From Candolleomyces eurysporus (Eukaryota > Basidiomycota > Agaricomycetes > Agaricales > Psathyrellaceae), in the NCBI GenBank assembly GCA_027579435.1, contig JANBPK010000734.1, positions 1-64,000 of the forward strand: 64,000 nt of DNA, in the 5' to 3' direction. Under the pieces are notes generated by a model that saw only the letters and a list, made by a program, of their open reading frames with translations, was not told the DNA's origin and did no database searches. Numbering within the stretch: the stretch's first letter is position 1; each line of letters starts with the position of its first letter. The translations under genes and the position numbers were made by a program. This document shows positions 36,486 through 49,188 of the stretch, in pieces.

Positions 36486-38281
36486 TTAAGGAATGGTATC
36501 GACCAAGAGGCAAGTCGTATTCTTTTCTTCAGGGCATGTCGGGCTGGAATATTCCATGTTGCCGTGATTCTCGTCTTTGGAAGTTTCTTCACGGGGTGTA
36601 TAGAGAGGCAGAGGAATAGAAAGGTCGATCTTCCTGTCTCCATTATCATCATAGAGTTGTGAATATGGCGGGAGATTCGAGAAGGGTGACTCGAACGCCG
36701 GATGGGAAGATTCTGTAGAATTGCCATGATTCGCCGGTTGGGCTTCGTCGGATGGCCTGAGAATCGACGGCGAAGATCCCACAGAGGGTGTCGAGGGAAG
36801 GTAACGTCCGAAGGAAAGTGGGATATTGAAGTTCAGCCTTTCTCGTGCTCGCTCGTCAGAATCGGGGACGTCATAAGAGAATGTGAGGGAAATGGCAAGG
36901 GTGTGGGAGACGCTGAAAAGAGGGCTGGACGAAGAGGGCCGGATGATTGCAGGCCCTGCCCAATCTTCGATGTCCAGATCAAGGTCGGCGGGGCTGGTGT
37001 GAACAAAGGGAATATGGGCCTCCATCGTATACCACGTTGGGTTGTCACCTTGCTCAGCATCAGTGGCAAATGCATAATTGTCCTCTGAGAGCTGGTATTT
37101 TCCCGCGTCCTTTGACGGAAGGAGTGTGAAAGTACGGCAGACAGACTCCGAATGTTCTCGGCCAAGGTAAAGTCCGACGTCGTAGATTCCGCTAATCGGG
37201 TGGGGGGTCTCGCAAAGGGACGGTCGGTGGTTGCATCTCCCGANGGGGGGAGGGGGAATTGCGCGAGGCATGAGACCGAGGGGCGGTATCTACGAAATTT
37301 CGCCGGTCAGACAAATCCAGGAGAAAGTAAAACAAGAAGAGCTGACCTCCATCGTTCTTGCTGGACGATATTGATCCCAACCTCGGTAACCTGCAGGCGG
37401 TTGCACTCGGCAACTGCAAGGTCCTTCGTGCGAAGGCGGACGGTAATGGGGACCGACTTGGCCTCCACGTCCACATCCTCCGGAACCGACGCTAGGACTT
37501 GAATTTTGGAAAGAACATCGGCTGGGATCCTCTTCTTCGAGCCGTCCGTCTTTTCCGATGGAGAATGCGAGTTGACAAGATAATTGACAACGCCGGTGGT
37601 TGGCCGGTTCACATGAGGTGGGAGGACATATCTTCGAACAGTGATCTGCTTCCTGGAGTCGATGGAACGGATTCGAGATCGGAATGGGGTGCAGAACGTT
37701 GCAAAAGACCACGACGAGGCACTTTGTTCGGAATCGAGATTGATGAATTTAGCGGTGGCGTAAAGTCCGTAGCGAATACCAATGTCTTCCATGCCGAGCG
37801 TAGCAGAACTAGGCAACCAGCCCGGGATGGGAAGGTTGAAGACGATGTCCCATTGACCTTGAACACGCTCAGCACAAATGCACACTTGGCTGGAGAAAAG
37901 GATTAATCTCACATGGATCGCTGTCTTCCTCATGCCCTTCGTTCGTGAACTCCATGGGATGCGAAGGGGCCAGTTCCCGTGTTATAGCGCAGAGGCGTAG
38001 TGCGGAATAGTCGGTGTCGTGGGTGTAGATTTCCGATTGGCCTTCAAAGGTCAAAGAGAGCGACTGAAGCAGCAATTTCGCCGTTCTGCGCCGTTCAAAG
38101 AGGGAGTATGGCGAGGACACAGATACTCTTACGACGCCGGAAAGCGAGTACGCCGTACTAGTGAAGCGAGCATCAGTACACTCGTGATGTCGAGGATTGA
38201 AAGAAGGACGGACCTCGCATCAGGATCGCCGTACATATCCAAGTACTGGGACACAGGGTGGATGGATATTGACATCGACAT
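36486..38281 (-). CDS. arrestin-like protein with C-terminal LPPY motif
   Basis: Arrestin-fold protein, likely an adaptor linking membrane proteins to ubiquitin ligases. The ATG at 38281 gives MSMSISIHPVSQYLDMYGDP. An intron removes a stop and leads to AYSLSGVVRVSVSSPYSLFE and LLLQSLSLTFEGQSEIY, the first beta-strands of the arrestin N domain. Next come QGQWDIVFNLPIPGWLPSSA and RYGLYATAKFIN, then a C domain with IQVLASVPEDVDVEAKSVPI and LQVTEVGINIVQQERW. Near the C-terminus is NLPPYSQLYDDNGDRKID, an LPxY-type WW-domain ligand. The junction near 37900 was not resolved with confidence: GA|GTTCAC gives the best frame. The N at 37245 affects one intron edge. It is not part of the arrestin array at 49-57 kb. 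Confidence 0.7.
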
Positions 38282-38860
38282 GGTGAAAGAGGGGAAAGGG
38301 ATGGAAAAGAATAGAAATACGGGACGAGCGAGAGCTCTCTAGCAAAGGAGAAGAAAGAAGGGAATGCCGAATAACTGACGACCGTATGGCGGGTCTATAA
38401 ATGAGACGTGAACCGCCTTTGTGGGGGCAATTGAAGGAGAACAAAAAGGAAACTGTATTGGTGGGGCGAACCCACACAAAGGGGATATGAGACAGGACAG
38501 GGGAGACGTCCGTCAAACAAGACAGGAACTTACGCGCTTATCCAAAAAGAACGGTCGATAGTTACCGGAGGCGCGCGTGAACAAGATCTGAGGAGGATTC
38601 CCCTTTGTTGTCCTTGATGTCATGCTGACTAAGGCCGCCCTCTCCTTGTCCACCATTCAAGCCATTGTTCTGCGTTTATCTTGTAGGTTATTACAAGAAG
38701 AATAACAAGAAATGCTTGAATCTCCCGTGCTTGGGCTGTCCATGGGCGCGAAAAGTGACTGGTTACCACCCACGGCTGTATGGACCGGCATTGTCGGGTC
38801 TGGGATTCATAGAACATCATATTATCTCCCTGGAAAGATATCAAAGTGCGATACAGAAGA
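38282..38860. other. promoter/3' interval
   Basis: About 580 bp between the arrestin-like start and the BRX1 stop, both on the minus strand. It should contain the arrestin promoter and BRX1 3' UTR. No coding sequence recognised. Confidence 0.4.
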
Positions 38861-40100
38861 TCAAGCGAATACTTTTGACACCGCAAGTTCATCTTCCTCA
38901 AGTTTCCTAAGTTCTTTCCGCCGTTGCGAATCTTGTTCGGCGTGTTTTCGCTGACCGTATTTGCTACCTTGCTCTCTCCGAATTGCAGATCTTACGGCAG
39001 CGGGTGAGATGAATTCTATAAGGCACAAGTCATGAGTCAATACCAGATCAAGCGGTGAGAAGAGGTTAAGCGAGGGAGGACAATAGAGGTCCATGGATCA
39101 CGGTCTCGAGCCCATTGAAGAGAACAATGGGGCAACGAGGCAGATTGGAAGCGAAAGGAGTGAGACGAACCTGGGTTAGAATAGACGGTGGTACCACTGA
39201 AAGCGCCTTCGAAAATTCGTATGGGAGTAAGCACGAAGCGAGGACCGATTTCGACTAGTGAGGTCTCGGGAGGCCCGTTCGGCTTCAGAGGATCCTTCTC
39301 CACAATCTACATATGTCGAACAATGGAACACGTCGATCAGAACGTGCTGAATGGCAGAAGAAAAACAGTATTCCGACCTGGAAGTTACGGAACCATATTT
39401 TCGAATCCAAGATGGAAAAGGTAAGGATGTGATCTATGAAAGGCTTAGCTTTCCTGGCCGTTGCTGGAACACCAAAGATCTAACAGCGAACAATCAGAAA
39501 GTGACTCTTCATCCTTCTCGAATGAACTCACATGTGTGAAAACTTCTTTCGTTAATCTTCCCCACTCCGAATCATCGAAAGCCTTGTCAAAACTCAGCAA
39601 CCCTCGACTGCCTTTGAGGCAATTTCCTGTCATTTTCAACTCGTCCATGGTGTGGATATTTTGTACATGCATTTTGATGCTGGGTCCGTTTGGTGTTTTC
39701 GCTGCCCATAGATACAGATCTTCGTGTCGACGTGCTTCGAAGTACAGTGTGTTATTACAGTTGTTGAGATCGGCAAGCTCAGGGAGAAGATGAAGCTGGT
39801 TTTTCGAGTCGAGTTTGGCGTCTGAAGCATCAGTAAGCCACAAGAAGAGTATCGGATGCGTACAATAGGCTCACCTTTTTTTACATGAGGCAATAGGGTC
39901 TCAAGGTCGTTCATAAGGTGCCGCATCCGATGTGTAACTCCTCTCGACGAGAGCAGCATCACACGCTGCTTGTTTTTCTTGCGTTTTGGTTGAATTTGAA
40001 GACTGGCATCGTTATCAACATCCATGGCGTCTGCCGTCCTTTTTCTCTTCTTGTCTGCCTTTGCAGCATTGGATGTTTGAGCCTTCAAAAGAGTAGCCAT
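38861..40100 (-). CDS. BRX1: BRX1, Brix-domain ribosome biogenesis factor
   Basis: Nucleolar factor for 60S subunit assembly. The ATG at 40100 starts MATLLKAQTSN, followed by a Lys/Arg-rich nuclear-targeting leader (KRKRTADAMDVD, QPKRKKNKQR). The Brix domain is complete after splicing: VMLLSSRGVTHRMRHLMNDL, LADLNNCNNTLYFEARRHED, KMHVQNIHTMDELKMTGNCL and LLSFDKAFDDSEWGRLTKE, then VGPRFVLTP-like EIGPRFVLTPIRIFEGAFSG. The end is RREQGSKYGQRKHAEQDSQR, basic and helical, as in yeast Brx1. About six exons. The start is only 137 bp from the divergent RAP1 start. Confidence 0.93.
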
Positions 40101-40237
40101 TATGATGGAGAGACTTGTTGAGCGCTCGCGATGTCCAAAACTTTTCGATCGAGTGACTGACGTAAGCAAGCACCAGACACGTGAGAGTCGCGTTGACCGC
40201 GCTAAGCACCGCGTCAACTCTGTCCTCAACGGCCAGC

Positions 40238-43025
40238 ATGCCAGAGAAGGCGCGTCGTCGTCGACCCCTTCTCATCCACAAGGATACCGAGACACCAGTG
40301 AAATTCTTTTTGGACGCGACTATAGCTCGCGACATAAAGGAATATTGGACGGATAGAATCGAAGTATGTACTGTTTCCTTTGAATCTCAGCGTTCGGTGC
40401 GATAACATTTATGTGTCAAGAGATATGGAGGCGAGGTCGTCAACAAAGACCATAATGCAGAACTAGTGCTCATCAGCAAAACCGCCGATAGGCGTAAACG
40501 GCAGCTGGCCTATGCTGCCAACCCGGACGTCAGGAAACGGAACATCAATGTCCAGTATCTCGCTTTTCTTGAGCACTGCGTTCGCGAGAGAATATTCGAC
40601 ATCCCGGAGGAGCGACTAAAGGGCATGAGTGGGCAGATTGGAGTGTATGTTTCTTCTTAATTTGCTTNCCCCCCATCTTTATTGACNTTTTTTGTAGGAA
40701 AAAGCGCATAGACTACACGCAGGAAGACGACGAAAATCTGGCCCGGTACTTTGCAGCGGCATTACCAGAGCGTGGTTCCGGCGGGAGGTTCGGAAACAAC
40801 CCTTACATGGCTCTGTGCGCATTGGTGCGTTAATTCTCGTCTCCAAGCGAGATAGTTGTTGGTTTAAACTCATTTTTCTTGGACAGGGGGAAACAGACAA
40901 GGACTATGAATGGGCTAATCGGCACACTTGGCAATCCTGGCGTAACAGGTACAAGCAGAAACCTGAAAAATTTGATAAGCTCATTGCGTCATTCGTCTCT
41001 ACTATGAATCCTAAAAGAAAGAATCGGTGGGGAGAAGACAGGAGGTTAAACAAGGTCCATGTGAAGGAAGAGCAGGAAGAGGACGACGAGGACGAAGATA
41101 AAGACAATGAAAACGAACCCGAACAAGAGGAGGATAGAGTAAACGCGAAGCGTGGCAATAGGAGCGACTCGGACAGAAGCAGGTCCCCGCCTCGTTCAGC
41201 GAAACGTCGTCGCTCATCTGGGAGTAACCAAGACGATCGCCAAGACTCAGCTGGAGAGGGCGACGAACATGAACGAGGTCGCGGAGGCTCACCTGCTGGC
41301 GAGCCCCGCTCCCCTCCTGCTTCTGACCACGGTCGTCGCAGTGCGGAACAGGACGACTGGGACCACCAATACAATGCAGGCGCCTTTGACAATCTGGGGA
41401 ACCCAGCCGCAGGTTTACCAACCCCTCAGCGTCGCGCAAGATTTGCAACAAGCAGTCCAAAGAATGCTCAAGCCGTTGAGCTGAAATCTCCCGATTTGCG
41501 TGGCCGCCGATATTCTTTCGAAGCTACTCCTCAGAAGCAACCCCGTCCCAATCCCGCTGGTCCATCAGGGGGAGGTCCGAAGTTGGCCAAGAGAAGTGTG
41601 CGCGTTGCCGCTGGCTCTGTTCCAGAGGCTAATACTGGATCTGAGGAAGACGAAGATGGCAGTACATCTGACGTGGATGTGTCTCAGTAGGTACATACCC
41701 AATATCGATATAGAATTTTCGCTCATTTTTGCCTAGCTCGCTATTCAGCGATGATGACTCACAGGCAGATGAAGGTCCGACGTTCTTCGACGGTGGACAA
41801 GACCCAGCTTCCCGCACCACAGCTACCACTAGCGAGCATCACATCTCACACGAAAAGACGCTAGTTAATAGCGCCCCTTCATTTTTCAAGGGCCAGCAAC
41901 AGTTGGACGAAAAAATATCTACGACTCGGCTGTCGTCGGTGTCCGGCGCAAACGTTGCTCAAGAAGAAGTACAGCAGGTATATGAAGTGGAAGTCAAAGA
42001 GGAGATTAAGGCGGAGCATACGGAGGTTGAGCTGGAGGATGTTGCCATGGAAGAGCCCGAGCACGTAGAGGAGGAGGCCGCAGAGCCTGTGCTACCCAAA
42101 CTCGAGCCAAGCGACGACCCCGTTGAGGAACCCATAGCTCAAACAGCCCGTAAGCGCCGACGCCGTACTGAGCAAACTCAGAAGGCAGAACGAGTTCCAC
42201 TCTACAGGATGACGAGGTCGCGTTCGCGTTCAGTCGAGCCCGAATTCGCCAGCCTTCCCCTCCAAGGGTCATCCAAACGAAAGGGCAAGGGAAAGGCGAG
42301 AGTCGTGGAGCCTGAAGAGGTGATAGAAGAGGAAGAATTCCTGGAAGATGACGATGTCATGGAGCCAGCGGAACCTCAACCAGAAACTCTTGCCGACGAG
42401 GAGGACGTCGTGAACTTGGTGACCAACATATCTAACGCGACTTCAGCTGGGCTAGAATCCAGCGCTACTCTCTCGCGACACGAATCCGATAGTCATTCGG
42501 ATGACGCGCAAACCCTCGAACGTATGGCTGCTCAACACTACGGACGCGCCGCTTCCGTCATTAAGAAGGGGCCTCGCCAAAGTGACGCCCTCCTTCGAGC
42601 TTTCAATGATCAAATGAANGGGGAGCGCTCGACCTCGTCCATCTCTACCCAACCCAATGATGCTTACGATGGCAGCTAAGAAGCTCCAGGCTGAACCGTC
42701 GCGCGCTGTCAGGGCGTCTTCACACCAGCGAGCGAGCGCGTCTGCGTCTGCCCCAGGCAAACGGCCCTGGAAAGCACCGCAGACACCTACCCCTGTTATC
42801 AACATGGGCCCGCCTTCGCGTATGAGGGCTGTATCGGCAGCCTCTAGCTCGAATGAGACTACGGAGTCCATTCCTGTTGCTGGGACGAGGGCGGAGGCGT
42901 ATAAGAGGAGGCTGGAGGAAGAGCAGAAGCATACGCCTTATACCCCGCCTAGCGGGACGAGAGCTTCTATGTACCTCCAGCAGCAGCAGGAGGTTGATAG
43001 GCGGAGTCGGCGTCATAGGACGTAG
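40238..43025 (+). CDS. RAP1: RAP1 telomere-associated protein (BRCT + Myb)
   Basis: Shelterin-type Rap1. The ATG at 40238 (MPEKARRRRPLLIHKDTETP) leads into a BRCT-like fold: KFFLDATIARDIKEYW, DRIERYGGEVVNKDHNAEL and NVQYLAFLEHCVRERIFD. The Rap1 Myb domain follows: RIDYTQEDDENLARYF, GNNPYMALCAL, then spliced YEWANRHTWQSWRNRYK with the characteristic HTWQSWR. The rest (about 41030-43025) is long, acidic and Ser/Arg-rich, probably disordered. An intron at 41688 (CA|GTAGGT) avoids an apparent TAG. Near 42620 a single N beside a G-run separates two frames. The first would stop at 42679. The second continues to 43025 (KKLQAEPSRAVRASSHQRAS) and is taken as real, the N being a likely sequencing indel. 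The canonical Rap1 C-terminal domain was not recognised. Confidence 0.85.
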
Positions 43026-43440
43026 CTAGTACCCGTGTACACCACCCACCCATGTTTGCGATACCTATAATCTCTCTACCTTGTTTATCTTGTACATTTG
43101 GATCTCGGTACCCTGGACGTTTATTGTAATTCAATAATATGATTGTCGCGACTGTCACTTATGTATATAATTTACTGCTTATATATTGTTTGCATACGGG
43201 TGTGCGGGCCATTGTCATCTTAAGATGTTGGAACAACCAGTCAAGAGAAGGGAGAGGAAGATATAGCGAGCCAGGAAACCATCGGCATAGAAACCCCAAA
43301 AAGGAAGAGGAAAAGGAAAAGAAAAGAAAAGAGGATTCGGAAACCAGTGTACTTTGGAGAGTGTTCGCGGTAAAGCATTAGAGAGGGCCTAAAGTAAGTA
43401 GAGAAGACGGCGTGTGTGCATAAGTAAGCAAAAAAAGGGA
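43026..43440. other. convergent 3' region
   Basis: About 415 bp between the RAP1 and GTR1 stop codons. It is purine-rich on the plus strand around 43240-43340 and probably contains both 3' UTRs. Nothing else recognised. Confidence 0.4.
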
Positions 43441-44642
43441 TTATGAGGCCGAGACCAGGCTATCGCCTTGCAATTCCTCAAACTTGCGACGAGCCATGCG
43501 AATGTTAAGTTTTAGTGCCGCAGTTTCTGTGGAGGTAAACACGAATCAGCCATGTCAGGCGATGAGAAGCGAATAAATGTTGTACTAACCTATCGTCGGG
43601 TCATGGACGACAATCAGAACATATGTATTCCGCGTCATCTCGTCGAGGACAGCTGTAAAGTCCCATAACTCCATTTCGAGCGAATGGAATTCTCCTCGGA
43701 CGCGAGAACATGAATGTTTGAATGCCTTGATGAGTTCCGATGTCCTTTCGTATCTTGTAGGATCCAAAGATCCGCTTGCAGGATTTTCGGGTTCAAGACT
43801 ATCTGAGTCGGACGACAGGGCGGGCTGTGAGGTCGAGGACGAGGTTGCAATGACGAGGAAAGTGGTTCGTTCGAAGAGGATGACTTCGGTAGCACTACAC
43901 GCTTGGGCGAAAGTCGCGAGGTGTTTCGAGAGTATGTTGGCGTTGGGTATCAGTGTGTGTACGATATTCGACCACGCCTGAACGGGTTATGATCAGTTTC
44001 GTCCCTGGAGGAAGATAGATAAAACTACGAACCTTGTAGAGACTTTCGTCGTATATGCTGGTGCCAAAGACCGACAACTTGAGGTCCCCACTGACATCTT
44101 GCAACTCTTCTTTCTTCGCATTGAAAGTCTCTTGTCTTGATTGGCGAACGAGATCCATCTTGTGCACAAGGAGGAAGACGGCCGCTTCCGGGCTGAACTG
44201 TCTCAGCCCTTCGAGGCACTCCCGATAGTACTCCAGGTCTTTGGCGATTTCACGGCTCTCCACGTCGAAAACGTATATGAGGACTCCAACGTGTTGAAAG
44301 ATAGTCGCTCTTTGGGCGGTGAGATAACTGTCCATGAATGCATCTTGTCCGCCGCAGTCCCAGAGGTTGAGGATGAGATCCCCCAAGAATCGAACATGGT
44401 TTTGCTCAACGTCAATGGTGGCGCCGAGTCTGGAGGTGAGGGACGCGGGGTTATTTGAGCTGGAAAAACGAAGGGGACTGAGTTGAAGACGATAACGAAA
44501 GACGAACTAGACCCACAAAATGATCGACCTCATCGAGGTTTTCCCACTGCCAGAGGCGCCCATAAGAAGAACCTAGACGCGGTATTAGGTGACTATGGCG
44601 CCTTGAGCATCCTGCCAGTGTCTGATTCACCTTTTTCTTCAT
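43441..44642 (-). CDS. GTR1: GTR1/RagA-like GTPase of the TORC1 pathway
   Basis: Rag GTPase that signals amino-acid sufficiency to TORC1 at the vacuole or lysosome. The ATG at 44642 gives MKKK, spliced to VLLMGASGSGKTSMRSIIF (P-loop GxxGSGKTS). It continues SNNPASLTSRLGATIDVEQN (switch I Thr), LNLWDCGGQDAFMDSYL (the Gtr/Rag-specific WDCGGQD in place of DTAGQ) and FLLVHKMDL (the Rag HKMD motif in place of NKxD). The C-terminal roadblock-like region holds FGTSIYDESLYKAWS, NTYVLIVVHDPTIETAALKL and ends GDSLVSAS. About six exons. Presence of HKMD and WDCGGQD assigns it to the GTR1/RagA-B side rather than GTR2. Confidence 0.92.
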
Positions 44643-44873
44643 GGTTGTGGATTACTGTGGAGGGTGGAAGCAAGGTGGAAGAGAAAAGGCTCAGCGCAGC
44701 TTATGGGGCTTGGAGCCGACGCCAGTGCTGATGAACACAGCAAAAAGGGTCCCGGTTGCCCTGGCGAGATGGCGACTTGCCAGTTTTTTGTCTCCAACAC
44801 AAATCATGGCTGCAATGGCACGCTCTAAAGGCTAGTATACATTGGTTGTTTTGAATTTGGATACAATCAGGTA

Positions 44874-45582
<709 letters not shown>

Positions 45583-45715
45583 TGCAGTTACGATGGCCGG
45601 AAGAAATCAGCATCCCTTTCGCGGTCAATAAGAGCCGTGGGACNTGCCTNCCTTTTACAGATCCCATACTCAAAAAATCTTGTCTGTCGACCACCACAAG
45701 GGTNTCCCNGTTAGA

Positions 45716-47409
45716 ATGGACGGAAATCTAGCAAGTAAGTCCNCACACACTGCAGAGTCCAGGTAGCTGNTAACGTACCGCCCNAGCTACATATACCCTC
45801 ATTTACTCGTTTCTGAAGACACAGTCACAGGCAAAGGCTGCAGAGGCGGTCAAGAAAGCAGCCAAAGATATCGTCGTTCTCAAGGATGATGTCAAACTAG
45901 AAGGGCCATCTTTAGAAAAGATTGTGCAGGATTGGAAATCGGCTGAAGTTTCCAAAAGGCCAAAGCAGTCATCGTACGTGCTCAGGCCATCGTGACCCAT
46001 GGCTGCCGCTTACACTACCCAGAGACAGTAGCTCAGAAGATTCGGACTCCAGCTCAGATTGTNCGTCTCGAGTTAGTTTATAGAGGCAAAGGCTCAACCC
46101 TTCACAGCATCGTCAGACTCGAGCGCGTCTTCTTCAANGGCCTCGAAAGTANCGAAAGAAGCCAAGAAACCNNCTTCATCTTCTTCATCTTCCTCCTCNN
46201 NAGAGTCGTCATCCGAGTCGGACTCTGACACTGAAGTTCCAATNTCAAANCCAAAAGCAGCTACCCCGAAATCTGCAAAGGGTTCGTCATCCAAAAGCAG
46301 TTCAGAAGANAGTAAATATCCCGGCCATTTTTTCCATCCCTCCTCAAATTCTAACAGATACGAATAGGCTCCTCGGACTCTGACTCTGACTCTGATTCCG
46401 ACTCATCCAGCTCTTCATCTTCCAACTCTGGCTCTGACTCAGGTCGGAANNTCTTTCNCCAATGAGAATAGGGTANNAAATTGACTTCTCCATTAGACGA
46501 TGAATCAAGCGACTCTTCTTCTGCATCGAAGGCCAGCAAAAAGAAGAAACTCGTGAAANCCAAAAGCTCATCAAANCGGACCAANGAACGCGAGTCCAGC
46601 CATACGCTATCATCTAGCAAGGAATCTTCGGGCAACTCGAGCTCGGACTCTGGTAGCTCGGACGATTCTTCCAGCGAAGACGAGAAGGACTCCAAAAAGA
46701 NTAAAAGCTCGNCCACTACAAAGCAGTCGAAGAAGGAATCGAGCTCCTCTGAGAGTTCTTCTNNGAGCTCGGAAAGTGAAGACGAGGAGACAGATATCAA
46801 GACCAAATCAAAGGCGTCCGAGAAAGAAGCCAGTNCCTCCTCTTCATCCAGCTCTTCGAGCGACTCGAGCAGCTCTGACGAAGAAGAGACACCAAAACCT
46901 GACTCCGAGAAGCCGACCAAAGAGGTGGACCTCGANCAACAGCGAGTGACCAAAAAACGAAGGACCGATGNCGAAGGATCCAACGTTGCGACTGCTACCG
47001 TCAAAGAAAGCTCTTCAACTCCCGTTCTTGACATGAACAATGGTAAAAACGGCAAACGGAAGGCCCCCGGCGAGCGTTTCCAAAGGATCAAGGCNGAGAA
47101 TGTCAACTCCGAGTTCAAATTCGACAATCGCTACGAAACAAAGGTGCNTACTCNAATACATNNNTTGNTGCNNACTCGCTTACAAAACTGACNTGGTATC
47201 TCAGGCNGGACCATCGAACGACTANGGACAGCGCGCTCATCAGGANCTCATNGTAACCCGTGGGGCAGGCTTCCGCAAGGAGAAGAACAAGAAAAAGAAA
47301 GGAAGTTATAGAGGAGGGGAGATCACGGTAAGTNTTCAACGCCGATTCACTCAGATNATNNGCTGATTACACGTTGTAGATGGCTGCTCATAGCTTCAAA
47401 TTCACCTAG
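45716..47409 (+). CDS. SRP40/NOLC1-like nucleolar phosphoprotein
   Basis: Serine-rich nucleolar chaperone of the Srp40/Nopp140 family, linked to snoRNPs and Pol I transcription. The ATG at 45716 (MDGNLA) is spliced to TTYTLIYSFLKTQSQAKAAE, a LisH-like N-terminus. The centre (46100-46950) is Ser/Asp/Glu/Lys low-complexity, with acidic serine tracts alternating with Lys-rich linkers, the CK2-substrate pattern of Nopp140. The C-terminal SRP40 domain is clear: ERFQRIK near 47080, DYGQRAHQ and LIVTRGAGFRKEKNKKKKGS, then YRGGEIT spliced to MAAHSFKFT and the stop at 47409. About 40 Ns prevent a firm exon model. The start lies 133 bp from the divergent RIB4 start. Confidence 0.8.
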
Positions 47410-47750
47410 ATACTTAAAGACCNAGACGNNATGTATTCGCTTCCGAATCAGTCGGGCTTTTCACCTGGTGTAAGATCGATAGCTCCCGCTTCATCNGNGN
47501 CGANAAATCNCCCTTNAACGTTTGAATTGCATCNNTCNTCTNGATNNNCTTTCAATGCATTGGNGCATTGAACAGGTTCCAATAGCTCTAGTAAAGCGGC
47601 CTGAACTTGTTGGCTCTGGGTATGAATGCACCCGCGATCAGNCATGATAGACCGGGTACAGTATCGGATGCTCTCCACCTTGACTGTAGCTTTATTAAAG
47701 TAGCCTCTTACTGAANGCNNCCTNCAAACGCTCTTTCATCTGTGTCACAA
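47410..47750. other. N-rich intergenic interval
   Basis: About 340 bp between the SRP40 stop and the hydrolase 1 start, with some 20 Ns. It must hold the SRP40 3' end and the hydrolase promoter. No further element can be supported. Confidence 0.35.
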
Positions 47751-49188
47751 ATGGTGCTAGCGAGCTNTCTCAATCCTTCGAATGCGCTNTCGTCCTTCTT
47801 TCACATCATCGACTCATGGACGATTCAACCCGTGTTGAGGCTAACGTCATCGTCCNNCTCNTCTCCGACTATCAANCCTGAGGATGGTCACTTCTTCCTC
47901 GAATTATCCGACGGGGCGAAGTTGTCGTATCAAATACGAGGCTCCGAGCACTTTGGAAAGACGCCGCCGTTCGTTCTTGTCTGTGGAATGAGCGCGTTGA
48001 TGTTGGACTACGAGCGTCTGTCCAGTGCTCTCTCGAAAACGCACCCTGGTAATTCAACCTCTGCTNGACTTACAAATTAANTTACCTGACGCTGTGGCCT
48101 AGTTCTGTTGTACGATCACCGGGGAATGGGCTCATCGAAACTCGCGCCTTCGGGCGACGAGGAAATAACAATCGAACTCCTTGCGAGGGATTTGCTTGCA
48201 CTTATTGCGCACCTGAAATGGCCCGAGGTCGCACTCTGCGGATATTCCATGGGTGGTACGTCTCTCCCTTCTTGAAAATCGTCGTAACACTNGCTACCAG
48301 TCTGGGGCGCTCANGGTCATTTATCTAGGCGTAGTCTCTCAACANCTGCTCACCCTCCCATTCAACGAATCCAATCCCGTGCAACTGCCGTTCATNGTGA
48401 CCCANGTCCTTCTGGTATCGACTCGATGCAGAGTTCATGCNGGCACCGGANTGCGTATTACGAGTCAGGGAACAAACGCGCCTCCTAGAACGATGGANGA
48501 GAGGAAGGCGGTCACTCGTAGGGTGGTCGGNTCGTTGTTTGATCCAGGCTGGATTCAGGCGAGGCCTGAGAGGTTCGAGCAGTTGGTCGACAATGCGACN
48601 AACGCTCTTAGGTATGTGCACGCTCAGCNTGGCTCTTTGATTATGTTAAACATGGTGCTGATTTTTACATATTAGCGTTCGACCTCACGCAGTCATCGGT
48701 GAGCCTCTCCGAGCTTCTATCTCCCGCTCTTCCTCTGAAGGCGATTTTTTCGATTGTAATGAATAGCAAAACAAGGAGCAGCAGTGAGTCGATACCTCGT
48801 ACTCGTGAAATATGTCTTCGCTGATGGGTACACCTGACTGCAGCTTCAGAAGTTCAAGTTCGACCATCTTCTAAGCAAAATCCCAGAGGGCGTACAGATT
48901 CTAGTCGTTCACGGAAAACTAGACCAAGTCATCCCTTACCACTGCGGCGAAGTAAGCACATGCCTCTTTGAAAAATTGACGAACACACCCTAACATTGAA
49001 CTATTTAACAGGAGATTGTGAAAAATATCCCTCGAGCTCGTTTCGTCGAAGTAGGACCTGAGCCGGGACAAGTGCCCTCCCTGGACTTTGGTCACTACTG
49101 GTACGAGTACTTCGACATCTCCAACTGGTATGATGTTATGCATAATTTCGTCTCCGCGATTCCGGAACTTCATGCTGTTATGTATTAG
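47751..49188 (+). CDS. alpha/beta hydrolase 1
   Basis: Alpha/beta-hydrolase fold enzyme of unknown substrate, paralogous to the gene at 57555. Visible parts are DGAKLSYQIRGSEHFGKTPP, FVLVCGMSAL (oxyanion-hole strand), DHRGMGSSKLAPSGDEEITI, and ALCGYSMGG with the nucleophile Ser split by an intron. Near the C-terminus are ILVVHGKLDQVIPYHCGEE with the acid Asp and VPSLDFGHYWYEYFD with the catalytic His, so the triad looks complete. No signal peptide is evident. The ATG at 47751 is the first in frame but gives an N-terminal extension lacking in the paralogue and containing Ns; the start is uncertain. Ns at 48291-48629 blur the cap-domain exons. It converges with alpha-arrestin A. Confidence 0.68.

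Noticed and set aside
36170..36619. Plus-strand 149-codon frame
   Set aside because: Overlaps the antisense of the arrestin-like C-terminus and shows no domain or start context of note.
41685..41695. RAP1 ending at the TAG near 41688
   Set aside because: CA|GTAGGT is a good donor and the next exon continues the acidic tail in frame, so the TAG is intronic.
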